DNA of 64,000 bases from Streptomyces marispadix (GTDB taxonomy: Bacteria > Actinomycetota > Actinomycetes > Streptomycetales > Streptomycetaceae). Positions 9,148-19,199 of the stretch are shown one piece after another. The notes under the pieces were generated by a model. It was not told where the DNA came from. It made no database searches and saw nothing but the letters and a program-made list of their open reading frames with translations. Location: contig NZ_JAKWJU010000002.1 in NCBI RefSeq assembly GCF_022524345.1, positions 1,116,001 to 1,180,000 of the forward strand, written 5' to 3'. The number at the start of each line of letters is the position of its first letter. The first letter of the stretch is position 1. The position numbers and the translations under genes are program-made.

Positions 9148-9783
9148 TCAGCTCTGGTTGAAGAACCCGCCCTCTGCGATGCGGGCCTTGTCCTCCGCCG
9201 TGACATCGACGTTAGCAGGAGACAGCAGGAACACCTTCTGCGTCACTCTTTCAATACTCCCGTGCAAACCGAAGACCAGACCGGCCGCGAAGTCGACAAG
9301 TCTCTTCGCGTCCGTATCGTCCATCTCCGTCAAGTTCATGATCACGGGGGTACCCTCGCGGAAGTGTTCCCCGATGGTACGGGCCTCGTTGTACGTCCGG
9401 GGGTGCAACGTGGTGATCCGGTAAGGCTCCCGTTCCGACACGACCTTGGGCATGATCACCGGCGCGCTCTTCTCCAGACTCTGGCGTTCAGGTGTGATGG
9501 ATGACACGGGGGCAATTCTCCCGGATCGTCCATTTTCGATGACCGCCGGGGCTGACGGCTGCTCCCTCTCGCGCTGGGCGGGCGGGTGCATCACCCGTAC
9601 CGGCTCGGCCGGTTCGTCCTTCGGCAGGGGGTCGTGCGACTGCAACGGCTCGTGCCGCCGGCGGTCCCTCTCGGGCTCCGGTTCGGGCTCGAACTCGTCG
9701 TCGGGGTCGAATCCCGGGCCGTCGTACCCATCGTCCTCCACGAGGCCGAGGTAGACCGCCATCTTGCGCATAGCGCCGGCCAT
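9148..9783 (-). CDS. sepF: Cell division protein SepF
   Basis: SepF tethers FtsZ to the membrane and bundles Z-ring filaments. This role matters in actinobacteria because they lack FtsA. The 211-residue protein has an N-terminal amphipathic segment ([17 protein letters not shown]), an acidic linker full of Glu-Pro repeats, and a C-terminal SepF fold with [10 protein letters not shown] and [10 protein letters not shown]. The ATG at 9783 is chosen because GGAGG lies about nine bases upstream; an ATG at 9792 would overlap that ribosome site. It follows the PLP-protein gene after a 156-nt gap. Confidence 0.96.
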   Translation of the reverse strand: MAGAMRKMAVYLGLVEDDGYDGPGFDPDDEFEPEPEPERDRRRHEPLQSHDPLPKDEPAEPVRVMHPPAQREREQPSAPAVIENGRSGRIAPVSSITPERQSLEKSAPVIMPKVVSEREPYRITTLHPRTYNEARTIGEHFREGTPVIMNLTEMDDTDAKRLVDFAAGLVFGLHGSIERVTQKVFLLSPANVDVTAEDKARIAEGGFFNQS

Positions 9784-9939
9784 TCTCTGCATCCTCCGCT
9801 CTGTGGTGGGTCCCCAGCCCTTCGGTGGGAGTGCTGCATGGTTCCGTCACCGGTGGTTTGGATCCCCGCGGGTCTCTCCGCCTGTCGTCCTGCACGAATT
9901 GACCATATTTTGTGCCGTAGTCCGACTTGCTTGGCGACG

Positions 9940-10668
9940 TTACCCGAGCCGTGGTCGCTCTCCGAGTACCGCACTGCCGACGCGCACATGTGTCGCACCG
10001 GCGGCGACGGCCTCTTCGAGGTCCGCGCTCATCCCTGCGGACACCATGGTCGCAGCAGGATGCCTTGTACACAGGCCGGTTGAGATTTCCCGAAGCCGCT
10101 CGAAGGCCGCGGCCGGATCGCCTGCGTACGGCCCCGCGAGCGGAGCCACGGTCATCACGCCTGCCAGTCGCAGACCTTGGGCCGCCGCCAACTCGTCGCC
10201 GAGCGCGACGACCGAGCCCGGCGCCGCACCTCCACGGCCACCGGCGGTTTCTGACTCCGCGTCAAGCGCGACCTGGACCAGGCAGTCCAGTTCGCGGCCG
10301 TGATGTACGGCGGCACGGCTCAGGGCGCCGACGAGCCGGGGGCGGTCGACGGAGTGGACGACGTCCGCGTAAGAGGCGACGGAGCGGGCCTTGTTGGTCT
10401 GCAGCTGCCCCACGAAGTGCCAAGTCACGGGGACGTCCGCGCACTCCGCCGCCTTCGCGGCCGCCTCCTGGTCGCGGTTCTCGGCGACGTGCCGCACGCC
10501 CAGCTCCGCCAACAGCCGCACGTCACGGGCGGGATGGGTCTTGGTGACGACGATCAGCGTGACCTCGTCCCTGTCGCGCCCCGCGGCGACACAAGCGCTC
10601 CCGATGCGCTCCTCCACCCGGGCGAGATTCGCGGCGAGTTCGGCCTGACGGGCCGTGAGGTCCGTCAC
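9940..10668 (-). CDS. YggS-family pyridoxal phosphate homeostasis protein
   Basis: This 242-residue protein is the single-domain alanine racemase-like PLP carrier (YggS/PLPBP/YlmE). The cofactor Lys is in VTKTHP near residue 42. Other family blocks are HFVGQLQTNKA and SAGMSADLEEAV, and the phosphate-binding end is RVGSAVLGER. Family members buffer free pyridoxal phosphate and affect amino-acid metabolism; no specific catalytic reaction is established. It starts only 3 nt after the pgeF stop and is probably translationally coupled. The position between pgeF and sepF is conserved in Gram-positive division clusters. Confidence 0.93.
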   Translation of the reverse strand: MTDLTARQAELAANLARVEERIGSACVAAGRDRDEVTLIVVTKTHPARDVRLLAELGVRHVAENRDQEAAAKAAECADVPVTWHFVGQLQTNKARSVASYADVVHSVDRPRLVGALSRAAVHHGRELDCLVQVALDAESETAGGRGGAAPGSVVALGDELAAAQGLRLAGVMTVAPLAGPYAGDPAAAFERLREISTGLCTRHPAATMVSAGMSADLEEAVAAGATHVRVGSAVLGERPRLG

Positions 10669-10671
10669 GGT

Positions 10672-11403
10672 TCAGTTCGCCTCCAACCAGACATAGCTCG
10701 CGAGGCGACCGGTCGTCTTCTCACGTCGATACGAGAAGTGATCGGCCGACTCCATGGTGCACACGGCGGACTGTTCCAGAGTTGTGACACCGCAGGCTTC
10801 GAGTTGGGCCCTTACGCCCGCCGCCATGTCGACCGAAGCGGTGCCCCAACTCGTCGTCGCATACGCCTCGGGAACCGCCGCCGCGACCGACTCGCGCATC
10901 TCCTCGGGCACTTCGTAGCAACGTCCGCACACCGCCGGGCCCGTGCGGGCCACGATCCGCTCCGGCGACGCGCCCTGCTTCCGCATCGCCTCGACGAGCG
11001 CGGGCACCACTCCGGCGGCCAGTCCGGGCCGCCCCGCGTGTGCCGCTCCGGCGACGCCCGCGACCGGATCGGCCAGCAGTACCGGAGTGCAGTCGGCGGT
11101 GAGAACCGCGAGGGCCAGCGAGCGTCGTCGCGTGACGATCCCGTCGAGCGGGGGCGCTTCGTCGCCGAACGGCGCCTCCACGCAGGCGACTTCACGCCCG
11201 TGCACCTGATGCATCCATACGACGTCGTCGGCGCCGAGGCCCAGCGCGGCCGCCGCCCGCGAGCGGTTCTCCCGTACGTACGACGGGTCGTCGCCGACCC
11301 TGCCGCCGAGGTTGAGGGACTCAAACGGAGCGGCGCTCACCCCGCCCCACCTGTCGGTGAACGCGAAGTGCGCGCCGCTCTCGGAGTCGTGCGTGCCTAT
11401 CAC
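10672..11403 (-). CDS. pgeF: Polyphenol oxidase/laccase-domain protein, PgeF (YlmD) family
   Basis: The 243-residue product has the PgeF/YlmD/YfiH fold signatures [19 protein letters not shown] and GAAHAGRPG. The His and Cys residues in these blocks bind a metal. The family was first called laccase-like. Later work describes purine nucleoside phosphorylase/deaminase activity for some members, and E. coli YfiH is tied to peptidoglycan editing. Which activity applies here is unknown. The GTG start overlaps the ftsZ stop (GTGA), giving tight translational coupling to ftsZ. Confidence 0.92.
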   Translation of the reverse strand: MIGTHDSESGAHFAFTDRWGGVSAAPFESLNLGGRVGDDPSYVRENRSRAAAALGLGADDVVWMHQVHGREVACVEAPFGDEAPPLDGIVTRRRSLALAVLTADCTPVLLADPVAGVAGAAHAGRPGLAAGVVPALVEAMRKQGASPERIVARTGPAVCGRCYEVPEEMRESVAAAVPEAYATTSWGTASVDMAAGVRAQLEACGVTTLEQSAVCTMESADHFSYRREKTTGRLASYVWLEAN

Positions 11404-12620
11404 TTCAGGAAGTCCGGCACATCCAGTTCCTCGGCCTGGCTGTCGTGGTACGGGCGGGCCGGCGGGACGGTCGGAGGCAGCGAGTCTCGGCCCGCGCCCG
11501 GGGCTTCGCCCACCGGCTCGGGGTCGCTCTCGCGCGGTGTGACGCTGCCGAGCCCGCCGAAGGAGGGCCGGTCGGCGTCGGGGTCGCCGCTTCCGAACGA
11601 TCCCGTCGAGGAGGGCGAGTCGTCCTTCGGAGCGTGCGAACCGAGGGCCTTGTCGCGGTTCTTGCTCGGGGGCTGGCCTCCGTCGAAGCCCGCCGCGATG
11701 ACCGTGACCCGCACCTCGTCGCCGAGGGCGTCGTCGATCACCGCGCCGAAGATGATGTTCGCCTCGGGGTGTGCCGCCTCGCTGACGAGCTGTGCCGCCT
11801 CGTTGATCTCGAAGAGCCCGAGGTCCGAACCGCCCGAGATGGACAGCAGTACGCCCCTCGCGCCGTCGATCGACGCTTCGAGCAGAGGCGAGGAGATGGC
11901 CATCTCCGCGGCGGCCACCGCGCGGTCGTCCCCGCGGGCCGAGCCGATGCCCATCAGCGCCGAACCCGCCTCCGACATGACGGACTTGACGTCGGCGAAG
12001 TCGAGGTTGATCAGGCCGGGGGTGGTGATGAGGTCGGTGATGCCCTGGACACCCGACAGCAGCACCTGGTCTGCGGACTTGAACGCGTCGAGCACGCTCA
12101 CCTGACGGTCCGAGATGGACAGCAGGCGGTCGTTGGGAATCACGATGAGGGTGTCGACCTCGTCGCGCAGCCCCGCGATGCCGTCCTCGGCCTGGTTGGC
12201 GCGCCGCCGGCCTTCGAAGGTGAAGGGACGGGTGACGACGCCGATCGTCAACGCCCCCAGCGAGCGGGCGATGTTGGCGACGACGGGAGCCCCGCCGGTG
12301 CCGGTGCCGCCTCCTTCGCCGGCCGTGACGAAGACCATGTCGGCCCCCTTGAGGACCTCCTCGATCTCCTCGCGGTGGTCCTCGGCGGCCTTGCGGCCGA
12401 CATCGGGGTTGGCGCCTGCTCCCAGACCGCGTGTCAGTTCACGGCCCACATCGAGCTTGACGTCGGCATCGCTCATCAACAGGGCCTGCGCGTCGGTGTT
12501 GATCGCGATGAACTCGACGCCCTTGAGACCGACCTCGATCATCCGGTTGATGGCGTTCACGCCACCGCCGCCAATGCCGACGACCTTGATGACTGCGAGG
12601 TAGTTCTGCGGTGCTGCCAC
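11400..12620 (-). CDS. ftsZ: Cell division protein FtsZ
   Basis: FtsZ is the tubulin-like GTPase that forms the Z ring. The nucleotide-binding signature GGGTGTG is at residues 103-109, and the T7-loop NLDFAD at 205-210 supplies the catalytic Asp to the next subunit. A long disordered linker follows the globular domain after about residue 315, and the extreme C-terminus DVPDFLK is the conserved peptide that binds SepF and other partners. Of the 406 residues, the core is nearly invariant for actinobacteria. The GTG at 12620 gives the usual [13 protein letters not shown] start. A 237-nt leader with its own promoter-like elements separates it from ftsQ, consistent with separate developmental control. 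Confidence 0.99.
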   Translation of the reverse strand: MAAPQNYLAVIKVVGIGGGGVNAINRMIEVGLKGVEFIAINTDAQALLMSDADVKLDVGRELTRGLGAGANPDVGRKAAEDHREEIEEVLKGADMVFVTAGEGGGTGTGGAPVVANIARSLGALTIGVVTRPFTFEGRRRANQAEDGIAGLRDEVDTLIVIPNDRLLSISDRQVSVLDAFKSADQVLLSGVQGITDLITTPGLINLDFADVKSVMSEAGSALMGIGSARGDDRAVAAAEMAISSPLLEASIDGARGVLLSISGGSDLGLFEINEAAQLVSEAAHPEANIIFGAVIDDALGDEVRVTVIAAGFDGGQPPSKNRDKALGSHAPKDDSPSSTGSFGSGDPDADRPSFGGLGSVTPRESDPEPVGEAPGAGRDSLPPTVPPARPYHDSQAEELDVPDFLK

Positions 12621-12677
12621 GTCGAAGGCCTCTCGCCTCGAGTTACGTATCCCTGTCGGGCGGTCCACGTCGACCCG

Positions 12678-12702
12678 AACCCTAAGCGTGAAGTTTAGGG
12701 TT
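12678..12702 (-). promoter_or_regulatory. Inverted repeat in the ftsZ leader
   Basis: AACCCTAA (12678-12685) and TTAGGGTT (12695-12702) form a perfect 8-bp inverted repeat with a 9-nt spacer, 58 nt upstream of the ftsZ start. It could be a protein operator or an RNA hairpin in the leader. The AT content stands out from its surroundings. I know of no specific regulator assigned to this site. Confidence 0.45.
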
Positions 12703-12737
12703 ACCGGTGTCTGTCTTCCCTGGAGTCTTGGGAACGG

Positions 12738-12767
12738 ACACTAAGTCGACAAGTGGTGGGTGTTCAA
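12738..12767 (-). promoter_or_regulatory. Candidate ftsZ promoter
   Basis: On the minus strand, TTGAAC (12762-12767) and TAGTGT (12738-12743) are separated by 18 nt, a plausible housekeeping-sigma promoter about 118 nt upstream of ftsZ. Streptomyces ftsZ is known to have several promoters in the ftsQ-ftsZ gap; which one this corresponds to cannot be told here. Confidence 0.4.
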
Positions 12768-12857
12768 CGAACACGCCGAACCTCCCGTTTTTCCTTTCAC
12801 CCTATGTGATCAGGCCCGTGGGTGGTCATCCAGGGTGCTGGCCTGCGCTGACGCCCG

Positions 12858-13730
12858 TCAACTCCCCGACGAGGCCGGGGCGCTGGGAACACTGACGTCG
12901 AAGTGCCTTGCTCCCTTGGTGGCTTTCATCAGTGCGGTCAGAGACGTCGCCTTCGCGCGCCCCAGTTCACCACTGCCCCACAGCACCGTACGGCCCCCCG
13001 TCAACTCCAGTGTGATGGAGTCGTAGGAACGCACCCTGACCGTACGCGTGTCACGCGCTACGGATTCAGGAAGCGCGGTGGCGACGCGGACTGCTTCACG
13101 CCGCAGGCGTTCCTTGCCGAAGTGCCGCAGACCCGCGGAGCTCTCGACTTCCATCACGAGAAGCGGAACGCCCTTCGGTTGCTCCGGAACTACGTCGAAA
13201 CGCACACCTTCCACGTCCACTTCGACGAATTTCCCGGCATGCTTCATGGCCAGTTCCGGCTTCCGTTCCGTCACTTCGATACCGATTCCGTGGGGCCAGG
13301 CTCGTACGACTCGGGCCTCGTCGAGGCGCGGCAGCGCCGTTTTGAGACGGTGCCGCGCCGCGGCACGGTCGACCGACAGCAGCGGAGTACCAACCGGAAT
13401 ATGGGCCGCGTCACGCACCTGTTTCTCCGTCAGAACCTCGTTGCCGCTGACGGTGACGCGTTCGACCAGTACCCAGTCCGAGCCGTACAGGGCCCATGCG
13501 CCGAAACCCATGAGCCCCAGGGCCAGGGCGAGCAGGACGAGCAGGGCTCGCAGCCGGAGCTTCCGGGGCCGCGCCGTCGGCCGGTCACGCGCGGGCGCCC
13601 GGCCCGAACCGGACGGCGGCGGGCCGGAGTCGGCGCCCGCCTGGGGACGGGCCACGCGGTCCCTGCCGTACCGTTCGGCCCCCCTGCCGCGTCCCTCGGC
13701 GTTCCTCGTCGGCCCCGTGGGTCCGGCCAC
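12858..13730 (-). CDS. ftsQ: Cell division protein FtsQ (POTRA domain)
   Basis: This bitopic membrane protein belongs to the FtsQ-FtsL-FtsB subcomplex. The 290-residue product has a basic Arg/Pro-rich cytoplasmic tail, one membrane helix (about residues 65-87, around LLVLLALALGLMGFGAW), then a POTRA domain beginning VERVTVSGN and a beta domain. The GTG at 13730 (VAGPTGPTRN) is chosen because it lies just after the murG stop at 13747; a frame start at 13793 would overlap murG by 47 nt. It sits between murG and ftsZ as in other actinobacteria. Confidence 0.93.
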   Translation of the reverse strand: MAGPTGPTRNAEGRGRGAERYGRDRVARPQAGADSGPPPSGSGRAPARDRPTARPRKLRLRALLVLLALALGLMGFGAWALYGSDWVLVERVTVSGNEVLTEKQVRDAAHIPVGTPLLSVDRAAARHRLKTALPRLDEARVVRAWPHGIGIEVTERKPELAMKHAGKFVEVDVEGVRFDVVPEQPKGVPLLVMEVESSAGLRHFGKERLRREAVRVATALPESVARDTRTVRVRSYDSITLELTGGRTVLWGSGELGRAKATSLTALMKATKGARHFDVSVPSAPASSGS

Positions 13731-13746
13731 GCTTGCCTGCCTTGTC

Positions 13747-14849
13747 TCACGCCCTCCGGCGTGCCGCGATCGCCTCGTACACCATGCGGACAAGAAGCTC
13801 GTCGGCGTCGGGCCGGCCGAACTCCGCCGCGGCGCGCGACATGTCGTGCAGCCGGTGCGGATCGGTGAGGACGGGGAGCACGTTGCCCATGATCCACTCC
13901 GGCGTCAGCTCCGCGTCGTCGACGAGCAGTCCGCCGCCCGCCTTGACCACCGGCTGTGCGTTGAGCCGCTGTTCGCCGTTGCCGATCGGCAGGGGGACGT
14001 ACGCGGCCGGCAGCCCGACGGCCGACAGCTCCGCGACGGTCATCGCGCCCGCACGGCAGAGCATCATGTCGGCCGCCGCGTACGCGAGATCCATCCGGTC
14101 CACATACGGTACCGGGACATACGGCGGCATTCCGGGCATGTTGTCCGGCTGCGGCAGTTCGTTCTTCGGGCCGACCGCGTGCAGCGTCTGAATTCCCGCG
14201 CGCTGAAGGTGCGGTACGGCGTGCTGCACGACCTCGTTGAGGCGGCGTGCGCCCTGCGAGCCGCCCGTGACGAACAGCGTCGGCAGATTGGGGTCCAGAC
14301 CGAACGACGCACGCGCCTGGGGCCGTAGGGCGGCGCGGTCGAGCGTGGCGATGGACCGGCGCAGCGGAATGCCGATGTAACGGGCGTTGCGCAGCTTGCT
14401 GTCGGGCGTGGAGACCGCCACGTGCTGCGAGTAGCGGGAGCCGATCTTGTTGGCAAGGCCGGGCCTCGCGTTGGCCTCGTGGATGACGATGGGGACGCCG
14501 AGGCGCTTGGCGGCGAGGTATGCGGGAAGCGCGACGTAGCCGCCGAATCCGGCGACGCAGTCGGCCTTGGTGTTCTCCAGCACCTGCTCGGCCGCCTTGA
14601 TGGTGCCCCGCAGCCGCCCGGGGACGGTGATCAGTTCGGGTGTGGGTTTACGCGGCAGCGGTACGGCCGGGATGAGTTCGAGCTGATAGCCGCGTTCGGG
14701 CACCAGACGGGTCTCCAGGCCGCGTTCGGTCCCGAGCGCGGTGATGCCCACCGTCGGGTCCTGCCTGCGCAGAGCATCCGCGAGGGCGAGCGCGGGCTCG
14801 ATATGGCCGGCATGGTGCCCCCACCGGCGAGTACGACGTGCACTCTCAT
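13747..14849 (-). CDS. murG: MurG, lipid II-forming GlcNAc transferase, with an apparent frameshift near its start
   Basis: MurG adds GlcNAc to lipid I at the inner face of the membrane. The natural start is the ATG at 14849 ([12 protein letters not shown]), placed right at the ftsW stop. After Thr12 the frame is lost: the expected [16 protein letters not shown] continues in another frame, as if two bases (14812-14813) were added or one removed at 14811-14816. The remaining 350 or so residues are intact and highly conserved, including [24 protein letters not shown] and [10 protein letters not shown]. The GGGT-AGH loop that binds the substrate spans the shift, so a protein started downstream would lack it. 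Sequencing error is the likeliest cause. Confidence 0.85.
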
Positions 14850-16577
14850 TCACCGCTCTCCGGACGGCCGCCGATCCGCGCGCCGTCTCATCGTGTTCGT
14901 TCGCACCCCTGCCAGCCTTCTCCGCACGCGCTGCCGCAGAGCAGGCTGCCGCATGGCCAGAGCCGCTCTGGCCGCGGGGTCGCTTCGCGCGAAGGCGATG
15001 AGCAACCCGATGGCGAACATCGTCGGCAGCAGGGCTGAGCCTCCGTAGGAGAACAGCGGGAGCGGGACACCGGCGATCGGCAGAAGACCGAGCACCGCAC
15101 CGATGTTGACCACGGCCTGCGCCGTGATCCAGGTGGTCACGCCCCCCGCGGCATACCTCACGAAGGGCTCCTCCGTGCGTCCGGCCACGCGGATACCCGC
15201 ATAGCCTAGAGCCGCGAAGAGAGCGAGCACCGACAGCGTCCCCGCCAGACCGAGTTCCTCCCCGGTCACGGCGAAGATGAAGTCGGTGTGTGGTTCGGGG
15301 AGTTGACCCCATTTTTCCACACTGGCACCGAGGCCGGAACCGAACCATCCGCCCGATGCGAGCGCGTAGATCCCGTGGACGGCCTGCCAGCACTGGTCGT
15401 TGGCGCCCGGGTCGGTGGCGCCGATGCAGGTCAGCCGCGCCATCCTGTTCGGGCTGGTCATGATGAGGAGCGAGCCGATCACGGCGGCCACCGCCATGAC
15501 ACCGGCGAACAGCCTTGTGGGAGCGCCCGCGAGCCACAGCAGGCCGAAGAGGACCGCTGTGAGAATGATCGCGGTCCCCATGTCGCCGCCGAGCATGATG
15601 AGTCCGAGCAGCAGCAGCCCTACGGGCACCAGCGGTACGAGCATGTGCTTCCACTGGTTCAGCATCCGCCTGGAGCGCTTGCGGGCGAGGAGGTCGGCGC
15701 CCCACATCACCAGTGCCAGCTTGGCGAACTCGCTCGGCTGGAGCTGGAACGGGCCGCCCAGATAGATCCAGTTGCGGTTCCCGTTGACCGCGTGCCCGAG
15801 TCCCGGCACCTGCACCATGCACATCAGCACGACGGAGACGGCGAGCAGCGGATACGCCAGCGCCCTGTGCAGTCTGATCGGCATACGGGAGGCGAGCAGC
15901 AGCAACGCGGCACCGACGACCGCGGCGACGAGCTGCTTGCGGAAGAAGTACGTGGAGGACAGGCCGGATTGGAGCGCCTCGATCTGCGACGCCGAGAAGA
16001 CCATCACCAGCCCGAGCACGGTGAGCAGCAGACTGCCGCCGAGGATCAGGTAGTACGCGGTGAGCGGCCGGTCCCAGGCCCGCCTCGCCTTCGCCAGGAA
16101 CGCGGGTGTGCCGCTTCCACCGCCCCGCCCGGACGGTCCGCCCGGCAGACGGCGCAGCCTCGGGGGGCGCTTGGGCGCGGGGGCGGCTGCCGGTGAAGTG
16201 CCCTTGCCCGTACGGGGCTTGGCGGTGGTGCGGGACTTGGCCGCTCCGGGCCTGGCCGTACGCGGCTTGGCCGCTCCGGGCGTGGACGTACGCGACTTGT
16301 CCGCAGCGGGTTTGGCGGTACGCGGCTTGTCCGCACCGGGCTTGGACGTACGGGAGCGCCGCACCTCGCGGGGAAGCAGAAGCGTTCCATCGGCCGGCGC
16401 GTACGAGGGCTCCCAGGGCGTCAGGGCCGCCAGGGCCCTCCACAGCCCCCCTCGCCGTGCGCGGCGAACTCGGGGGCCGTTGCCGGCGGCAGCGCGGCGC
16501 CACGCTCTTCCGGACGCTCCTGTGAGTCTGGACGCGCCCGGAAGAGAGACCGCCGCAGTGCCGCTGTCGGGCGTCAT
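14850..16577 (-). CDS. ftsW: SEDS-family septal glycosyltransferase FtsW
   Basis: FtsW polymerises lipid II at the septum together with FtsI. The 575-residue protein has a cytoplasmic N-terminal tail of about 190 residues and then about ten membrane helices. SEDS blocks include [11 protein letters not shown] and [16 protein letters not shown], and it ends with an Arg-rich tail. The N-terminal tail is unusual: about residues 75-125 are short basic repeats of the type KPRT-xPGA-, roughly ten residues each. The ATG at 16577 follows GGAGGGG. The stop directly abuts the murG start. It could be called RodA-like from the fold, but the position between murD and murG fits FtsW. Confidence 0.94.
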   Translation of the reverse strand: MTPDSGTAAVSLPGASRLTGASGRAWRRAAAGNGPRVRRARRGGLWRALAALTPWEPSYAPADGTLLLPREVRRSRTSKPGADKPRTAKPAADKSRTSTPGAAKPRTARPGAAKSRTTAKPRTGKGTSPAAAPAPKRPPRLRRLPGGPSGRGGGSGTPAFLAKARRAWDRPLTAYYLILGGSLLLTVLGLVMVFSASQIEALQSGLSSTYFFRKQLVAAVVGAALLLLASRMPIRLHRALAYPLLAVSVVLMCMVQVPGLGHAVNGNRNWIYLGGPFQLQPSEFAKLALVMWGADLLARKRSRRMLNQWKHMLVPLVPVGLLLLGLIMLGGDMGTAIILTAVLFGLLWLAGAPTRLFAGVMAVAAVIGSLLIMTSPNRMARLTCIGATDPGANDQCWQAVHGIYALASGGWFGSGLGASVEKWGQLPEPHTDFIFAVTGEELGLAGTLSVLALFAALGYAGIRVAGRTEEPFVRYAAGGVTTWITAQAVVNIGAVLGLLPIAGVPLPLFSYGGSALLPTMFAIGLLIAFARSDPAARAALAMRQPALRQRVRRRLAGVRTNTMRRRADRRPSGER

Positions 16578-16629
16578 CTGTCGCTTCCCCTCCGTCTGTT
16601 CCCGCGACGCGGTCCGCGGGACCGGCGGG

Positions 16630-18138
16630 TTACTCCACCTCGTGCGAGCGGGCCTCGGCCAGCGCACGCACCGCGTCGGTGAAGGCGTCACCGCGCGCGT
16701 TGTAGTTGACGAACATGTCCATCGAGGCGCAGGCCGGTGCCATCAGCACCGTATCCCCGTGGCGTGCCAGCCGCGCCGCTTCCCGGACTGCCGCTGCCAT
16801 CGCCCCAGTGTCGGTCCGCTCCAGGTCCACCACCGGGACATCCGGGGCGTGTCGCGTGAGGGCTTCGTGGATGAGGCGCCGGTCGGCGCCGATGAGTACG
16901 GCGGCCCGCAGGCGCGGTGCCGACTCACGTACGAGTTCGTCGAAGGTGGCGCCCTTCGCGAGGCCGCCCGCGATCCACACGATCGAGTCGTACGCGGCCA
17001 GAGACGCCTGTGTGGCATGGGTGTTGGTGGCCTTGGAGTCGTCGACGTAGGCGACGCCGTCGACGTCCGCGACGTGCGCGATGCGGTGTGCGTCGGGCCG
17101 GAAGGCACGCAGTCCGTCGCGTACGGCCGAAGGCGGCACGCCGTAGGCACGGGCGAGCGCCGCCGCGGCGAGGGCGTTGGCGATGTTGTGCGGCGCGGCC
17201 GGGGTGACGTCGGAGACCTCGGCTAGTTCCTGCGCCTGCTCGCGGCGGTTCTCCACGAAGGCCCGGTCGACCAGGATGCCGTCCACGACGCCGAGTTCGG
17301 ACGGCCCGGGGGTGCCGAGGGTGAAGCCGATGGCGCGGCATCCCTCCTCGACGTCGGCCCCGCGGACCAGCTCCTCGGTTGCGGGGTCGGCGCAGTTGTA
17401 GACGCAGGCGATCTGATTGCCCTCGTAGATGCGGCCCTTGTCGGCTGCGTACGCCTGCATCGAGCCGTGCCAGTCGAGGTGGTCGGGCGCGAGGTTGAGC
17501 ACGGCGGCGGAGTGCGCCCGCAGGCTCGGCGCCCAGTGCAACTGGTAGCTCGACAGCTCAACTGCCAGTACGTCGTAGTGCTCTTCGGCGAGTACGACGT
17601 CGATCAGCGGCGTCCCGATGTTGCCGACGGCGGGTGCGCGCAGACCGGCGGCGCCGAGGATCGAGGCGAGCATCTGCACCGTGGTCGTCTTGCCGTTGGT
17701 GCCCGTGACGGCGAGCCAGGGCGCCGGCGGGCCGCCGCTGCCGGCGGGCTCCCCCGGCCGTGCGCCGCGCAGCCGCCACGCCAACTCCACGTCGCCCCAT
17801 ACGGGTACGCCCGCCTCACCGGCCGCCGCGAAGAGCGGACTCTGCGGTTTCCAGCCCGGCGAGGTGACGATCAGTTCGGTGCCGGACGGGAGGGTCTCCG
17901 CGTCCGCGAGCCTCACGGTCACGTCCTGGGCGCCGAGTTCGGCCGCACGCTCACGGTGGGCGTCGCTGTCGCCGCCGTCCACGACGGTGACCTCGGCGCC
18001 CATGCGCTTCAGGGCGCGTGCGGCGCTGACGCCGCTCACGCCGAGCCCGGCCACGGTCACCCGCTTCCCGCGCAGATCCGTCAGGCCCACTGGCTCCGTC
18101 GGACCCGAAGCGTCCAAGGGGTCGTGCCGGTCGTTCAC
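16630..18138 (-). CDS. murD: UDP-N-acetylmuramoyl-L-alanine--D-glutamate ligase
   Basis: This cytoplasmic Mur ligase adds D-Glu to UDP-MurNAc-L-Ala. The 502-residue product begins with a Rossmann-like UDP-binding region ([10 protein letters not shown]), has the ATP P-loop TGTNGKTTT (about residues 138-146) and the C-terminal ligase domain with DDSKATN. The GTG at 18138 overlaps the mraY stop (GTGA), which fixes the start and indicates translational coupling. It lies between mraY and ftsW. Confidence 0.97.
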   Translation of the reverse strand: MNDRHDPLDASGPTEPVGLTDLRGKRVTVAGLGVSGVSAARALKRMGAEVTVVDGGDSDAHRERAAELGAQDVTVRLADAETLPSGTELIVTSPGWKPQSPLFAAAGEAGVPVWGDVELAWRLRGARPGEPAGSGGPPAPWLAVTGTNGKTTTVQMLASILGAAGLRAPAVGNIGTPLIDVVLAEEHYDVLAVELSSYQLHWAPSLRAHSAAVLNLAPDHLDWHGSMQAYAADKGRIYEGNQIACVYNCADPATEELVRGADVEEGCRAIGFTLGTPGPSELGVVDGILVDRAFVENRREQAQELAEVSDVTPAAPHNIANALAAAALARAYGVPPSAVRDGLRAFRPDAHRIAHVADVDGVAYVDDSKATNTHATQASLAAYDSIVWIAGGLAKGATFDELVRESAPRLRAAVLIGADRRLIHEALTRHAPDVPVVDLERTDTGAMAAAVREAARLARHGDTVLMAPACASMDMFVNYNARGDAFTDAVRALAEARSHEVE

Positions 18139-19199
18139 TTGCTGGCCGCCCACCCTGCGTAGAAGATGCCGACGCCGAGGATCGCGCACATGCCCTGGAT
18201 GATCCAGAAACGGACCACGACCAGCACCTCGGACCAGCCTTTGAGTTCGAAGTGGTGCTGCAACGGCGCCATCTTGAACACGCGCTTGCCCGTGAGCCGG
18301 AACGAGCCGACCTGGATGACGACGGACATGGTGATCAGGACGAAGAGCCCGCCGAGGATCGCCAGCAGCAGCTCCGTACGGGAGCAGATGGCGAGACCGG
18401 CGAGCGCGCCGCCGAGCGCGAGCGAACCGGTGTCGCCCATGAAGATCTTGGCGGGCGAGGTGTTCCACCACAGGAAGCCGAAGCAGGCGCCCATCAGCGC
18501 GGCGGCGACGACCGCCAGATCGAGCGGGTCGCGCACCTCGTAGCAACCCGGGCCCGCCGTGAAGGGGTTGGCGCAGGACTCCTGGTACTCCCAGACGCAG
18601 ATGAAGACGTACGCGCCGAAGACCATCACGGATGCGCCCGTCGCCAGGCCGTCCAGACCGTCCGTCAGATTAACGCCGTTGGACATGGCGAGGATCATGA
18701 ACAGCGCCCAGATCACGAAGATGACCGGGCCCATCGACCAGCCGAAGTCCTGGGTGAAGGAGAGCTTGGTCGAAGCGGGCGTCAGCAGACGGAGGTTGGC
18801 GAAGTTCAGCGACAGGACGGCGAACGCCGTGCCGACGATGAGCTGCCCCGCCATCTTCGCCTTGGCCCGCAGACCGAGGCTGCGCTGCTTGACGATCTTG
18901 ATGTAGTCGTCGAGGAAGCCGACCAGACCCATACCGGCGAAGAGGAACAGCACCAGTACGCCGGAGAAGCTCGGCTGGCTGCCGGTCAGCAGCTTGGTGA
19001 GCGCGTACGCGGCGACCGTGGCCAGGATGAAGGCGATGCCGCCCATCGTGGGGGTGCCGCGCTTGCTGTGGTGGTTCTGCGGACCGTCGTCACGGATGAA
19101 CTGCCCGTAACCCCTGCTCGCGAGCAGCTTGATCAGCAGCGGCGTCCCCACCAGGGACAGGAAGAGTCCGATGACTCCGGAGAAGAGGATCTGGCTCAT
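18135..19199 (-). CDS. mraY: Phospho-MurNAc-pentapeptide translocase
   Basis: MraY transfers phospho-MurNAc-pentapeptide to undecaprenyl phosphate to make lipid I. This is an integral membrane enzyme of 354 residues with about ten helices. The catalytic/Mg-binding motifs LDDYIK and [10 protein letters not shown] are present. The ATG at 19199 overlaps the murF stop (ATGA). A second in-frame ATG at 19205 would add only two residues. Confidence 0.97.
   Translation of the reverse strand: MSQILFSGVIGLFLSLVGTPLLIKLLASRGYGQFIRDDGPQNHHSKRGTPTMGGIAFILATVAAYALTKLLTGSQPSFSGVLVLFLFAGMGLVGFLDDYIKIVKQRSLGLRAKAKMAGQLIVGTAFAVLSLNFANLRLLTPASTKLSFTQDFGWSMGPVIFVIWALFMILAMSNGVNLTDGLDGLATGASVMVFGAYVFICVWEYQESCANPFTAGPGCYEVRDPLDLAVVAAALMGACFGFLWWNTSPAKIFMGDTGSLALGGALAGLAICSRTELLLAILGGLFVLITMSVVIQVGSFRLTGKRVFKMAPLQHHFELKGWSEVLVVVRFWIIQGMCAILGVGIFYAGWAASK

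Noticed and set aside
10300..12105. 601-codon plus-strand frame opposite yggS, pgeF and ftsZ
   Set aside because: Antisense shadow of three conserved genes, with no recognisable domain.
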